Assembly: GCF_900114115.1 (NCBI RefSeq) | Contig: NZ_FORX01000003.1 | Coordinates: 62,001-126,000, forward strand | Length of the DNA: 64,000 nt | Direction of reading: 5' to 3' | Origin: Desulfomicrobium apsheronum | GTDB lineage: Bacteria > Desulfobacterota > Desulfovibrionia > Desulfovibrionales > Desulfomicrobiaceae | Shown: piece by piece, positions 42,131 through 51,437 of the stretch | Numbering within the stretch: the first letter of the stretch is position 1 | Layout of the letters: each line of letters begins with the position of its first letter | Notes under the pieces: model-generated | Seen by the model: the letters and a program-made list of their open reading frames with translations, nothing else | Database searches by the model: none | What the model was told of the DNA's origin: nothing | Position numbers and translations under genes: made by a program

Positions 42131-42825
42131 GGGTGAGGGATGATGCTTTTTCCCACGCAGGTCAAGGGGCTGAACTCTTCCAGAAACACCGCCAGGGGAC
42201 AGCTCGCGCATTTTCCCGCCTTCTTTGCGCACCAATTCTTGCCCGTACGCACGATGAGGGCGTGGTATTCATTATATAAAGCCACATCCGGCGGCAGGAC
42301 ATCCATGAAAAAATCGCGCAGCTCCCCGTACCCGATGTCTTCGGGGATCAGCCCGTGCCTGCCCAGGATGCGCCGCGTATACGCGTCGACCACAAAGGAC
42401 GGCAGGCCGAGCGCATAGAGCAGGATGGAATCAGCCGTCTCCGGACCAATGCCGGAAACCTCGAGCAGAGCCGGGCGCAGCCCTTCCACCGTCTCGCCGC
42501 GCAATCCATCCATGTCCAGATCGCATTTTTCGTGCAGGAAATTCAGAAAATTGCGCACCCGCACCGCCTTGACCCGAAAGGCCCCGGCCGGGCGAATGAG
42601 CGCCGCGACCTCATCGTCGTTCAACCGGGCGAGCGCCCCGGGTTCGAGCAGGCCGGATTCGCGCAGGTTGTGCATCGCTTTCTCCACGTTGGCCCAGGCC
42701 GTGTTTTGGGTCAAAATGGCGCCAAGCGCGATTTCAAAAGACGTGTCTCCCGGCCACCACCGGCTTGGGCCCAGCTCGGCCTGCATCGCACGGTAGTAGC
42801 CGAGCAGCACGGCTTCCCGGTTCAT
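42127..42825 (-). CDS. Endonuclease III-related glycosylase (COG2231, MagIII-like)
   Basis: A 232-residue HhH-GPD DNA glycosylase. It has LTQNTAWANVEKA near the start and SGIGPETADSILLYALG with Glu where Nth has its catalytic Lys, followed by the conserved Asp of VVDAYTRR; this pattern belongs to the group that includes Helicobacter 3-methyladenine glycosylase MagIII. Unlike MagIII, cysteines are present at the C-terminus (C-x6-C-x2-C, then a fourth Cys 13 residues later rather than 5). The ATG overlaps the prmA stop. Substrate (alkylated bases or others) is inferred. Confidence 0.85.
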   Translation of the reverse strand: MNREAVLLGYYRAMQAELGPSRWWPGDTSFEIALGAILTQNTAWANVEKAMHNLRESGLLEPGALARLNDDEVAALIRPAGAFRVKAVRVRNFLNFLHEKCDLDMDGLRGETVEGLRPALLEVSGIGPETADSILLYALGLPSFVVDAYTRRILGRHGLIPEDIGYGELRDFFMDVLPPDVALYNEYHALIVRTGKNWCAKKAGKCASCPLAVFLEEFSPLTCVGKSIIPHP

Positions 42826-43676
42826 GTTCGAAAGACGAGCAGGGTCCATTCCCCGGAGTAGGTAATCTCGGGAGCCGCAAGCCCCTGCCCGACATAGGCC
42901 TGCACGACGCGGTCCGCCTGCTCGCGCAGGATGCCGGACAGGATGAGCACCCCCGGCCGGGCCAGACGGGCGCTGATGTCCTCGGCCATGTCGATGAGCG
43001 GATTGGCCAGGATGTTGGCCAGAATGCAATCAAAGCGCTGCTCCGCAGGGATGTCCGTGACGCTTCCGGTGGCGGTTTTGAAAGCGCCTTCCACCGCGTT
43101 CAGGGCCGCGTTTTCGCGGGCGTTGTCGATGGCCACGGGGTCGATGTCCAGGCCCTGGCCGACGAGCCCGAGCTTGACGGCGGCGATGCCCAGAATACCC
43201 GAGCCCGTGCCCAGATCAAGGAAGGACTGCCCCGCCGTCAGCACGCCCTCCGTCGCCAGGCGATCCAATGCCTCAAGGCACAGGGCCGTGGTCTGGTGGT
43301 GTCCCGTCCCGAAGGCCATCTTGGGCTCGATCAGAATGGGCTGGGCCGTGCAGGGCTCGTCCTTGAGCCAGGCAGGCAGAACCACGAACCGCGATCCGAT
43401 GGGGATGGGCGTGAAGTATTTTTTCCAGGCGCTGGTCCAGTCCGCGTTGTCCACGCTGGCCCTTTCGAGCCGCACCTCGGGACACGCGGCCTGAAGCGCG
43501 GCCTCGGTCTCGGCGGACTGCTCCGGCCGATCGAAATGCACGGTCAGGTGGCGCAGGCCGTCCTTTGTGCCGCCGTCCTCCCAGCCCCACGGGGTGTGCA
43601 GAAACAGCAGTCCGATGACAAGATCCTCGTTTTCCGGGGCAAAGGCGAGGGCAAGGCGGGCGAGTTTGTTTGACAT
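42822..43676 (-). CDS. prmA: Ribosomal protein L11 methyltransferase
   Basis: Methylates ribosomal protein L11 with SAM. The 284-residue protein has a small N-terminal substrate-recognition domain and a C-terminal methyltransferase with FLDLGTGSGILGIAAVKLG (SAM loop), DIDPVAI and ILANILANPLI (the NPxx-type block). The start at 43676 (MSNKLARL) is preferred over one 7 codons upstream, because AGG lies at the right distance. It is followed by an overlapping glycosylase gene. Confidence 0.93.
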   Translation of the reverse strand: MSNKLARLALAFAPENEDLVIGLLFLHTPWGWEDGGTKDGLRHLTVHFDRPEQSAETEAALQAACPEVRLERASVDNADWTSAWKKYFTPIPIGSRFVVLPAWLKDEPCTAQPILIEPKMAFGTGHHQTTALCLEALDRLATEGVLTAGQSFLDLGTGSGILGIAAVKLGLVGQGLDIDPVAIDNARENAALNAVEGAFKTATGSVTDIPAEQRFDCILANILANPLIDMAEDISARLARPGVLILSGILREQADRVVQAYVGQGLAAPEITYSGEWTLLVFRT

Positions 43677-43719
43677 GTATGAACCTGACAACGGCATGAC
43701 ACCGCTGGAATTTGAAGTT

Positions 43720-43754
43720 TGAAAAAGGGCCCGCTTCAGACTGGAAAAGGGCCC
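43720..43754 (-). terminator. Terminator between argD and prmA
   Basis: Two copies of the self-complementary GGGCCC can pair with each other across a 16-base loop, followed on the minus strand by TTTTTC. The copies are also direct repeats (AAAAGGGCCCGC). Confidence 0.5.
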
Positions 43755-43774
43755 GCGAACAAAAAAGGCAACGG

Positions 43775-44968
43775 CTAGCCTTTGGCCAGGATGGATTCCA
43801 AAGCCAAGCAGAATGCCTCAAGCTCCTCCTCGGTTATGACCAGCGGCGGCAGCAGACGCAGCACCGTGTCCTGGGTCAGGTTCAGGACAAAGCCCTGCCC
43901 GAGCAGTTCCTTCCAGACCTCGGCCCCGGGATGCGTCAATTCGATGCCGACCATCAGGCCATGCACCCGCACCTCGGCGATCTTCTCCGGAAACCTGCTC
44001 CTGAGCCCTTCCAGCCGCCCGCGCAGCCAGTCGCCCATGCGCGCGGCCCGGCCGCAGAGATCGTCGCGTTCGATGATCTCGATAACCTTGGACGCCACGG
44101 CAGAGATAAGCGCGTTGCCGCCGAAGGTCGTTCCATGGCTGCCCGGAGGAAATCCTTTGGAGACCTCTTCGGTGCACATGACCGCGCCCATGGGCAGGCC
44201 CCCGGCCAGGCCCTTGGCCACGGTGACGATATCCGGCTTGAGGCCCGCATGCTGGTGCGCCCAGAATTTTCCGGTCCGGCCCACGCCGGTCTGGATTTCA
44301 TCGACAATCAGCAGCACGCCCTTGGCGGCGCAAAGCGCGGCCAGCCCACGGACGTAATCTTCGGGCAGGGGTTTGACCCCGCCCTCGCCCTGGATCATCT
44401 CGATCAGCACCGCCGCTGTCCGCTCGTTCATGGCCGCCTCCATGGCCTCCAGATCGGCAAAGGGCACGGTGATGAAACCCTCGGGCAGCGGCCCGAACCC
44501 AGTCTTGATCTTGTCCTGCCCCGTGGCCGTAAGGGTGGCCAGGGTCCGGCCATGGAAGGAACCGCTCAGGGTGATGATCTCGTAGCGCTCCTCGCCCCGG
44601 CCCTCGCGCATGTAGCGCCGGGCCAGCTTGATGGCACCCTCGTTGGCCTCGGCGCCGGAATTGCAGAAAAAGACCCGTTGCAGGTGCGAGGTGCCTAGCA
44701 GGCTTTTGGCCAGGGCGACCTGCTCTTCCTGATAGAAAAGATTGGAGACGTGGATGAGTTTGCCTGCCTGGGCGCGGATGACTTCAACCAGTTCGGGATG
44801 GGAATGTCCCAGATTGCATACTGCGATGCCCGCCAGAAGATCGGTGTAGACGCGCCCCTCGGGGGTGTAGAGCTTGGTCCCCTCGGCCCGGCTTACGGCC
44901 AGGGGATAACGTGCATAGGTCCGGCACAGGGCCGAGGCTTCGCCTTGTTTTATATCTTCGCTGTTCAT
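43775..44968 (-). CDS. argD: Acetylornithine/succinyldiaminopimelate aminotransferase family, probably ArgD
   Basis: A 397-residue PLP class III aminotransferase. It shows the pyridine-stacking Phe in SGSFHGRTLA, LLIVDEIQTGVGRTG (cofactor Asp) and PDIVTVAKGLAGGLPMGA with the PLP-binding Lys, then HGTTFGGN. Arginine or lysine biosynthesis fits, in the cytoplasm; ornithine and GABA aminotransferases share the fold, and no other arg gene is adjacent. It lies 26 bases after dut and is separated from prmA by a hairpin. Confidence 0.88.
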   Translation of the reverse strand: MNSEDIKQGEASALCRTYARYPLAVSRAEGTKLYTPEGRVYTDLLAGIAVCNLGHSHPELVEVIRAQAGKLIHVSNLFYQEEQVALAKSLLGTSHLQRVFFCNSGAEANEGAIKLARRYMREGRGEERYEIITLSGSFHGRTLATLTATGQDKIKTGFGPLPEGFITVPFADLEAMEAAMNERTAAVLIEMIQGEGGVKPLPEDYVRGLAALCAAKGVLLIVDEIQTGVGRTGKFWAHQHAGLKPDIVTVAKGLAGGLPMGAVMCTEEVSKGFPPGSHGTTFGGNALISAVASKVIEIIERDDLCGRAARMGDWLRGRLEGLRSRFPEKIAEVRVHGLMVGIELTHPGAEVWKELLGQGFVLNLTQDTVLRLLPPLVITEEELEAFCLALESILAKG

Positions 44969-44994
44969 GAAATTCTCCTCGCAAATGAGTTGGA

Positions 44995-45471
44995 TCAGAT
45001 CGTGCCGGTGTGCCCGAATCCTCCGGCACCGCGTGCGGTGTCCGAAAGATTTTCCTGCGGGATGATCTCCGCGCGCACGACAGGCTGAAAAACGAGCTGG
45101 GCTATGCGCTGTCCCCGGGTCACGGTGCGGGTCTGGTCCGAAGTGTTCAGGAGGCTGACCAGGATCTCACCGCGATAGTCCGGATCGATGACCCCAACCC
45201 CCTGACTGACAACCAGGCCGTCCTTGGTTCCCAGGCCGCTTCGGGAATAGACAAAACCGGCCACTCCCGGCATCGTGCATTCCACGGCGATGCCCGTTGG
45301 AAAGCGGTGCCTTCCTCCGGGGGGGATCAAAACCTCCGCTTCCGCCATACAAGCCCGCAGATCAATACCGGCCGATCCCGAAGTGGCATAATTGAACTTC
45401 TCCGGCGGGCACGTTTCCGATAAAAAACGGACCTTGACCGGCATGCTGACAATTCCGGAACAGGGATTCAT
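44995..45471 (-). CDS. dut: Deoxyuridine 5'-triphosphate nucleotidohydrolase
   Basis: Removes dUTP and provides dUMP. The 158-residue trimeric dUTPase has all five motifs: SGSAGIDLRA, YSRSGLG, GVIDPDYRGE, RGQRIAQLV and the flexible C-terminal RGAGGFGHTG. The start at 45471 has AGGAG six bases before it; a shorter start nine codons in is possible. Confidence 0.95.
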   Translation of the reverse strand: MNPCSGIVSMPVKVRFLSETCPPEKFNYATSGSAGIDLRACMAEAEVLIPPGGRHRFPTGIAVECTMPGVAGFVYSRSGLGTKDGLVVSQGVGVIDPDYRGEILVSLLNTSDQTRTVTRGQRIAQLVFQPVVRAEIIPQENLSDTARGAGGFGHTGTI

Positions 45472-45546
45472 TTCTTCTCCTGGGCATGCTAGCTTGTACT
45501 CCAAGCGCATGCAGGGATGCGTTACAAATTTATGACAGGGGGATTT

Positions 45547-48135
45547 ATGCAACCATTGCATGTCTATACAGTTGTGCCCAAGCTTCCGGAAAAACTTCTG
45601 CCGCTCAAGACGCTGGCAAGCAACCTCTATTTTTCATGGCAGCATGAAATCGAGGAATTCTTTGCCCAGATAGACCGCGAACTGTGGGAAAAAAGCGAAC
45701 ACAATCCGGTCTGGTTCCTGAACCATCTGCCTCAGAGCACACTGGAAGAACTGGGCGAGGATGAATTCTTTCTGGACCGTCTGTCAACCATTGCGGCGGG
45801 TTTCGAAAAATACATCTCCAAGCGCGGCCCCATGACCGGGCTCGACGCCCTCGATAGCGGGCCGGTGGTCGCCTATTTCAGCGCCGAATACGGCATCGCC
45901 CAATGCCTGCCCGTGTATTCGGGAGGGCTTGGCGTGCTGGCCGGAGACCATCTCAAATCCGCCAGTGACCTGAACATTCCACTGGTCGGGATCGGCCTTT
46001 GCTACCAGCGCGGATTTTTCCGCCAGTACCTGACTCACGACGGCTGGCAGCAGGAGCGCTATCAGCCCAATGACTTCGAGCAGATGCCCCTCTTTGCCGT
46101 GCTCGACGAGGAGGGCCTGCCGCTCAAGGTACGTTTCCAGATGCAGGGCAAGCCCCTCTATTTCCGCGTCTGGCGGGCCGACGTGGGTCGCGTGCCACTC
46201 TTTCTGATGGACACCAACATCCCCGAAAACACGCCCGAGCGCCGGGAACTGACTTCCCAGCTCTACGGCGGCGATCTGGAAATGCGCCTCATGCAGGAAT
46301 ACCTGCTCGGCATCGGCGGCATCAAGGCCCTGGAGGCCATGGGCCTCTCGCCCCGGGTCATCCACATGAACGAAGGGCATTCGGCCTTTGCCGGTCTGGA
46401 AAGAATCCGCGTGCTCATGCAGGACCGGCACCTGTCTTTCGAGGCGGCCCTGGAACTGGTCGCCCAGAGCTCGGTCTTCACCACGCACACGCCTGTTCCG
46501 GCGGGCAACGACCGTTTCTCCCCGGACCTCATGGCCAGATACTTCCAGGAATACTCCGCAGACCTCGGACTCTCCTGGAAGGTTTTCCTGGCCCTTGGCC
46601 GGGAAAACACCCGCGACGAGGCCGAGCACTTCTGCATGACGATCCTGGCCCTGCGCCTGTCCCGGTTCAACAACGGCGTAAGCCGACTGCACGGCAAGGT
46701 CTCGCGCAAGATGTGGGCCAATGTCTGGTCCCAGTACCCCGAAGAGGACGTGCCCATCACCTGGGTCACCAATGGCATCCATTTCCCGACCTGGGTGGCG
46801 CCTGAAATGTCCGTTCTCTACGACCGCTTCCTCGGCCAGTCCTGGCGCGAAGACCCGGACTGCGAAAGGGTCGGCGAAAAATTCGGATCCATCCCGGACA
46901 TCGAGCTCTGGCGCGCCCACGAGCGCTTGCGGGAACACCTGGTCGATTTCGTGCGGCGCCGGCTACAGCAGCAGATCATGTCCCGGGGCGGCCGCAGCTG
47001 GGAGCTCGAAGTGGCGGACAATGTCCTCAATCCCGAGGCCCTGACCATCGGCTTCGCCCGGCGCTTCGCGTCCTACAAGCGCGCCTACCTGCTCCTGAAG
47101 GACGATGACCGCCTGAAACGCCTCGTCACCGACCCCGCCCGCCCGGTGCAGTTCGTCTTTGCTGGCAAGGCTCATCCCCGGGACAACGAGGGCAAGAAAA
47201 TCATCCAGGAGCTCATCAGCCTCTGCCAGTCCCCCGAAAGCCGCGCGTCCATGGTCTTTCTGGAAGACTACGACATGCAGGTCGCCCGCTATCTGGTTCA
47301 GGGCTGCGACATCTGGCTCAACAACCCGCGCCGCCCGCTTGAGGCCTGCGGCACCAGCGGCATGAAGGCCATGGCCAATGGCGTCCTTAACCTGAGCACC
47401 CTCGATGGCTGGTGGGACGAAGCCTGGAGCCCGGACAATTCCGTGGGCTGGGCCATCGGCAACGCCGAGGAATACGACGATGTCGAATACCAGGACTTCG
47501 TGGAGAGCCAGACCCTCTACAACATCCTCGAAAAAGACGTCATCCCGCTCTTCTACGACCGCGCACAGGGCTCTTTCCCGAGGCGCTGGGTGCAGAAGAT
47601 GAAGCAGGCGCTCAAAACCCTGGGTCCGGTCTTCAATGGGCACCGCATGGTCGAGGAATATTCCAAACGCGCCTATCTCCCGTCCAACATCAGCTACGGC
47701 AAGCTCTCGGCCAACGAGTACCGCCCGGTCATGGAACTGGCCGAGTGGCGCATGAACCTGCTCACCCACTGGGGCGGGCTGGACATCCGCAACGTGCAGT
47801 GCATCACGGCCCATGAGATGTTCGTCGGCGAGAACCTTGAGGTCAGCGCCGAGGTCAAGGTCGAGGGACTCGGCATCCAGGACATCCGCGTGGAGATCTA
47901 CACCGGCCCCCTCGATCACACCGGCAAATTCGCGAGCAGGTCCACCTTCCTCATGAGTCCGGATGAACGCACGGCGGACGGCTGGTACGTGTATCGCGGC
48001 AAGGCCATGCCCATGGCCACCGGCAAGTTCGGATTTACCGTGCGCATCCTGCCGCACCACCCACTGCTGCGCGACGCACACAGCCTGGGCCTGATCTTCT
48101 GGGCCGACGAGCCCGCGCCAAAACTCCAAGGGTAG
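45547..48135 (+). CDS. glgP: Alpha-glucan (glycogen/maltodextrin) phosphorylase
   Basis: Splits alpha-1,4-glucans with phosphate to glucose-1-phosphate. The 862-residue enzyme belongs to the bacterial/archaeal short alpha-glucan phosphorylase type: FSAEYGIAQCLPVYSGGLGVLAGDHLKSA at the N-terminal half, HMNEGHSAFA, FTTHTPVPAGNDRF, and EACGTSGMKAMANG with the PLP-binding Lys. The start at 45547 has GGGGG at normal distance. It is divergent from dut and leads a plus-strand run to the rhomboid gene. Confidence 0.94.
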   Translation: MQPLHVYTVVPKLPEKLLPLKTLASNLYFSWQHEIEEFFAQIDRELWEKSEHNPVWFLNHLPQSTLEELGEDEFFLDRLSTIAAGFEKYISKRGPMTGLDALDSGPVVAYFSAEYGIAQCLPVYSGGLGVLAGDHLKSASDLNIPLVGIGLCYQRGFFRQYLTHDGWQQERYQPNDFEQMPLFAVLDEEGLPLKVRFQMQGKPLYFRVWRADVGRVPLFLMDTNIPENTPERRELTSQLYGGDLEMRLMQEYLLGIGGIKALEAMGLSPRVIHMNEGHSAFAGLERIRVLMQDRHLSFEAALELVAQSSVFTTHTPVPAGNDRFSPDLMARYFQEYSADLGLSWKVFLALGRENTRDEAEHFCMTILALRLSRFNNGVSRLHGKVSRKMWANVWSQYPEEDVPITWVTNGIHFPTWVAPEMSVLYDRFLGQSWREDPDCERVGEKFGSIPDIELWRAHERLREHLVDFVRRRLQQQIMSRGGRSWELEVADNVLNPEALTIGFARRFASYKRAYLLLKDDDRLKRLVTDPARPVQFVFAGKAHPRDNEGKKIIQELISLCQSPESRASMVFLEDYDMQVARYLVQGCDIWLNNPRRPLEACGTSGMKAMANGVLNLSTLDGWWDEAWSPDNSVGWAIGNAEEYDDVEYQDFVESQTLYNILEKDVIPLFYDRAQGSFPRRWVQKMKQALKTLGPVFNGHRMVEEYSKRAYLPSNISYGKLSANEYRPVMELAEWRMNLLTHWGGLDIRNVQCITAHEMFVGENLEVSAEVKVEGLGIQDIRVEIYTGPLDHTGKFASRSTFLMSPDERTADGWYVYRGKAMPMATGKFGFTVRILPHHPLLRDAHSLGLIFWADEPAPKLQG

Positions 48136-48139
48136 AGGG

Positions 48140-48886
48140 ATGGCCAAGAAAGTCGATCGGGCCGATGTGGTCCTGGCCGAACAGGGGCTGGTCGAGAGTC
48201 GCGAAAAGGCCAAGCGGATGATCATGGCCGGCCAGGTTCTGCTGCTCCAGGGCGAGGCCCGGACCCCCGTGGCCAAGCCCGGGCAGCAGATTCCGCGCGA
48301 TGCGCGGCTGGAGCTCAAGGAGGCGGAGCGTTTCGTATCGCGCGGCGGCTACAAGCTGCTCACGGCCCTTGGGCATTTCGCCCTGGACGTGAGCGGCATG
48401 GTCGCCCTTGACGCAGGGGCCTCCACCGGGGGATTCACGGACTGCCTGCTGCAATTCGGGGCCGCGCGGGTCTACGCCGTGGACGTGGGGCACGCCCAGC
48501 TGCACTGGAAGCTGGTCACGGATCCGCGCGTCGTGAATCTGGAGCGGGTCAACCTGCGCCACGCCACCGCCGACCTCATTCCCGAAAAAGTGGATCTGGT
48601 GGTGGCCGACTGCTCCTTCATCTCCCTGCGACTCATCCTGCCCTCCTGCCTGCAATTCCTGAAGGACGAAGGGCAGATCCTGGCCCTGGTCAAGCCGCAG
48701 TTCGAACTGGGGCCCGAGCACGCGGTCAAGGGAGTAGTCCGCTCGGAGGAGTTGCAGCTCAGAGCCGTGGCCGAAATACAGGAATTCGCACGGGAGGAGC
48801 TCGGACTGCGCGTCCTGGGCTCCGTCGCGGCAGGGATCAAGGGCCCCAAGGGCAACCAGGAATACCTCCTCCATTTACGACGCTGA
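48140..48886 (+). CDS. tlyA: TlyA-family rRNA 2'-O-methyltransferase
   Basis: A 248-residue protein with an N-terminal S4 RNA-binding domain (about 5-65, VVLAEQGLVESREKAKRM) and an FtsJ-like methyltransferase domain: ALDAGASTGGFTDCLLQFGA (SAM loop), AVDVGHAQL, DLVVADCSFIS and LVKPQFELGP. The set of Lys-Asp-Lys-Glu catalytic residues seems complete. In mycobacteria TlyA methylates 16S and 23S rRNA; the older name hemolysin is not supported by any feature. Four bases after glgP. Confidence 0.92.
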   Translation: MAKKVDRADVVLAEQGLVESREKAKRMIMAGQVLLLQGEARTPVAKPGQQIPRDARLELKEAERFVSRGGYKLLTALGHFALDVSGMVALDAGASTGGFTDCLLQFGAARVYAVDVGHAQLHWKLVTDPRVVNLERVNLRHATADLIPEKVDLVVADCSFISLRLILPSCLQFLKDEGQILALVKPQFELGPEHAVKGVVRSEELQLRAVAEIQEFAREELGLRVLGSVAAGIKGPKGNQEYLLHLRR

Positions 48887-48911
48887 GTTCAGACTTTGCC
48901 AAGAGAGGCCG

Positions 48912-49568
48912 ATGCGGGTACAGACCGCGTTCATCATCAACACCTCAACCAAATTCGAGCCCATGCCTGACAGATTTCTGACCGAAGACCGCAAAACCAA
49001 GCTCAGAGCCGTACTGGCCAAACGCCAGCCCGACCTGACGCTGGTACTGAACAATATCCACGACCCGCACAACGTGTCCGCCATCCTGCGCAGCTGCGAC
49101 GCCTTCGGGGTGTTCGGCGTGCACCTCTATTACACCAAGGAAAAATTTCCATCCCTGGCCAACAGCTCCTCCGGTTCCGCCAAGAAATGGATCGACCTGA
49201 CCCGCCACCGCGAAGCAGGAACCATGATCCAGGGCCTGCGCGACCGGGGCATGCAGATCGTGGGCACGGGCTTCAGCTCCACGGCAAGGCCCATCATGGA
49301 TATCGATTTCACCAAACCCACGGCCATCATTCTCGGCAACGAGCACCGGGGCATGGACCCCGACGTCAAGATCCATGTACCGGACGAAATCTACATCCCC
49401 ATGTTCGGCATGGTTCAGAGCCTGAACGTGTCCGTGGCCGCCGCGACCATCCTCTACGAGGCCATGCGCCAGCGCCTGGCCGCCGGGATGTACGATCAGA
49501 GCCCGCTGAGCGAGGAAGAATTCGAAGACGTATACGCCGACTGGTGCAAGCGCGGCAAAGACTACTAG
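48912..49568 (+). CDS. trmH: TrmH-family tRNA 2'-O-methyltransferase (SPOUT)
   Basis: A 218-residue SPOUT methyltransferase, probably making Gm18 in the D-loop of tRNAs. Motif 1 is LVLNNIHDPHNVSAILRSCDAFG, motif 2 AIILGNEHRGMD and motif 3 YIPMFGMVQSLNVSVAAA, which form the knotted SAM site. The ATG at 48912 has GAGG five bases before it; a start at 48963 would match E. coli TrmH better in length but lacks a site. It is 25 bases after tlyA. Confidence 0.88.
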   Translation: MRVQTAFIINTSTKFEPMPDRFLTEDRKTKLRAVLAKRQPDLTLVLNNIHDPHNVSAILRSCDAFGVFGVHLYYTKEKFPSLANSSSGSAKKWIDLTRHREAGTMIQGLRDRGMQIVGTGFSSTARPIMDIDFTKPTAIILGNEHRGMDPDVKIHVPDEIYIPMFGMVQSLNVSVAAATILYEAMRQRLAAGMYDQSPLSEEEFEDVYADWCKRGKDY

Positions 49569-49593
49569 CCGGGGCCTGGCCCCTGGAGAACCC

Positions 49594-50658
49594 ATGGCGG
49601 GAAACACTTTCGGCAGCATCTTCAAACTGACGACCTTCGGCGAATCCCACGGCCCGGCCCTGGGCGGGGTGGTGGACGGATGTCCCGCCGGGATCATCCT
49701 GGACGAGGCCGCCATTCAGACGGAACTCGACAAGCGCAGACCCGGTCAGGGCGGCCTGGCCGTCACCGCCCGCAACGAACCGGACCGCATCCGGCTCTTG
49801 TCCGGCGTCTTCGAGGGCCGCACCACGGGCACGTCCATCGGCTTCGCCATCGAAAACACAGACCAGCGTTCCCGCGACTACGGCGATATAAAAGACGTTT
49901 TCCGGCCGGGTCATGGAGACATGACCTACGAGGCCAAGTACGGGCTGCGCGACTATCGCGGCGGAGGCCGCTCCTCGGGCCGGGAGACCGTCTCGCGCGT
50001 GGCGGGTGGAGCCGTGGCCGGGGCGTTTCTGGAGCCGCTCGGGATCACTGTCCGGGCCGCCGCCGTGGAACTTGGCGGCATCGCGGCCGAGAGCCTGGAC
50101 ATGGGGGGCGCGGAGCACCGCCAATTCTTCGCGGCTGACGACAACGCGGTCCTGCGCTGGCAGAAACTGGTCAAGGAGGTCGCGGCCCAAGGCGACACGC
50201 TGGGCGGCATCGTCGAAATCCGAGCCCAGGGCGTGCCTGCGGGGCTCGGCGAACCGGTCTTTGACAAGCTCGACGCCCGCCTGGCCGCTGCGCTCATGAG
50301 CGTGGGCGCGGTCAAGGGAGTCGAGATCGGGAGCGGGTTTGCGGCCAGCCGCATGCGCGGCAGCGAAAACAACGACGCCATGCTGGATACGGGCTTTGCG
50401 TCCAACAACGCCGGTGGAATCCTGGCCGGAATCTCAAGCGGCCAGGAGATTGTGCTGCGCGCCGCCATCAAACCCATCCCCTCCATTGCGCTCGACCAAC
50501 ACACCCGCGACCGCTTCGGGGCAGCGCGGACCATCCGCGTCGGCGGACGGCACGACATCTGCGCCATCCCGCGCGTGGTCCCGGTGCTCTCGGCCATGGT
50601 CCGACTGGTCCTGGCCGACATGGTCCTGCTGCAACGGCGCATGGGAGTCGGCACATGA
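49594..50658 (+). CDS. aroC: Chorismate synthase
   Basis: Forms chorismate from EPSP using reduced FMN, the last common step of aromatic synthesis. The 354-residue protein begins MAGNTFGSIFKLTTFGESHG, carries RPGHGDMTYEAKYG and DYRGGGRSSGRETVSRVAGG, all diagnostic, and RHDICAIPR near the end. GGAG precedes the start; the stop overlaps the next ATG. Confidence 0.97.
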   Translation: MAGNTFGSIFKLTTFGESHGPALGGVVDGCPAGIILDEAAIQTELDKRRPGQGGLAVTARNEPDRIRLLSGVFEGRTTGTSIGFAIENTDQRSRDYGDIKDVFRPGHGDMTYEAKYGLRDYRGGGRSSGRETVSRVAGGAVAGAFLEPLGITVRAAAVELGGIAAESLDMGGAEHRQFFAADDNAVLRWQKLVKEVAAQGDTLGGIVEIRAQGVPAGLGEPVFDKLDARLAAALMSVGAVKGVEIGSGFAASRMRGSENNDAMLDTGFASNNAGGILAGISSGQEIVLRAAIKPIPSIALDQHTRDRFGAARTIRVGGRHDICAIPRVVPVLSAMVRLVLADMVLLQRRMGVGT

Positions 50659-51437
50659 GCGTGGGCGCGGGCTTTATCCTCAAGAAAGCCCTGGGCACGC
50701 TTTTCATGCCCCTGGCGATCTGTCTGATTCTTTTCGCCCTCGGCATGCTCTACGTGCTGCTGCGCCGCGCCAAGGACGCCATCGCCCCCTTTGTCATGGG
50801 CGCGCTCCTGCTCTACGCCTTTTCCCTCAATTCCGTCTCAGGGTACATGATCCGTCCCCTTGAGGATGCCTACCCGCCCCTGAATCTAGCCAGTGCGGAA
50901 ATCGTCAAAAAGCCCGTCAAATGGGTGGTAGTGCTCGGTGCGGGACACTGGACGGACAAGCGCCTCTCCCCCGGGTCCATGCTCGAACAGGCGGCCCTGT
51001 ACCGGCTCACCGAAGGCATTCGGGTGGCGAACCGGTTTCGGGGTTCCATCCTTGTTCTTTCAGGCGGCAAATACAAAGACGAGCAGTCAAGCGCCCAGGT
51101 CATGGCCGCAGCAGCCGTGGACCTGGGCTTCGACCCGGCCCGGATCGTGCTTTCGGACAAGGCCCTCGACACCCACGACGAAGCTATTCACATCAAGACC
51201 CTGGCCGGTTCCGACGCCTTTGTACTGGTGACCTCGGCCTCGCACATGCCCCGCGCCGTCAAGCTGTTCGAAAACCAGGGACTAAGGCCCATCCCCGCTC
51301 CGACCTGCTACCGTGACAAGGGCGAGCCCGAGTATTTCCTGCCCGGCGCGGACAACATCAAGACCTGCAACATGGCCGTGCACGAATACCTGGGCTTGGC
51401 CTGGTCCTTCGTGCGCGGGCAGATTTCCATTTTTTAA
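50655..51437 (+). CDS. YdcF/ElyC-family membrane protein (DUF218)
   Basis: A 260-residue protein with two N-terminal transmembrane segments (about 15-60) and a periplasmic or cytoplasmic DUF218 domain with VVLGAGHW, ILVLSGGKYKDEQSSAQ and FVLVTSASHMPRAVKLFE. ElyC of E. coli affects peptidoglycan precursor supply under the envelope stress of cold; others of the family have unknown roles. Its start overlaps aroC and its stop directly abuts the rhomboid start. Confidence 0.85.
   Translation: MSVGAGFILKKALGTLFMPLAICLILFALGMLYVLLRRAKDAIAPFVMGALLLYAFSLNSVSGYMIRPLEDAYPPLNLASAEIVKKPVKWVVVLGAGHWTDKRLSPGSMLEQAALYRLTEGIRVANRFRGSILVLSGGKYKDEQSSAQVMAAAAVDLGFDPARIVLSDKALDTHDEAIHIKTLAGSDAFVLVTSASHMPRAVKLFENQGLRPIPAPTCYRDKGEPEYFLPGADNIKTCNMAVHEYLGLAWSFVRGQISIF

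Noticed and set aside
48140-48886. Hemolysin A, an old label for TlyA
   Set aside because: S4 and FtsJ-like methyltransferase motifs explain the whole protein; nothing suggests a toxin.
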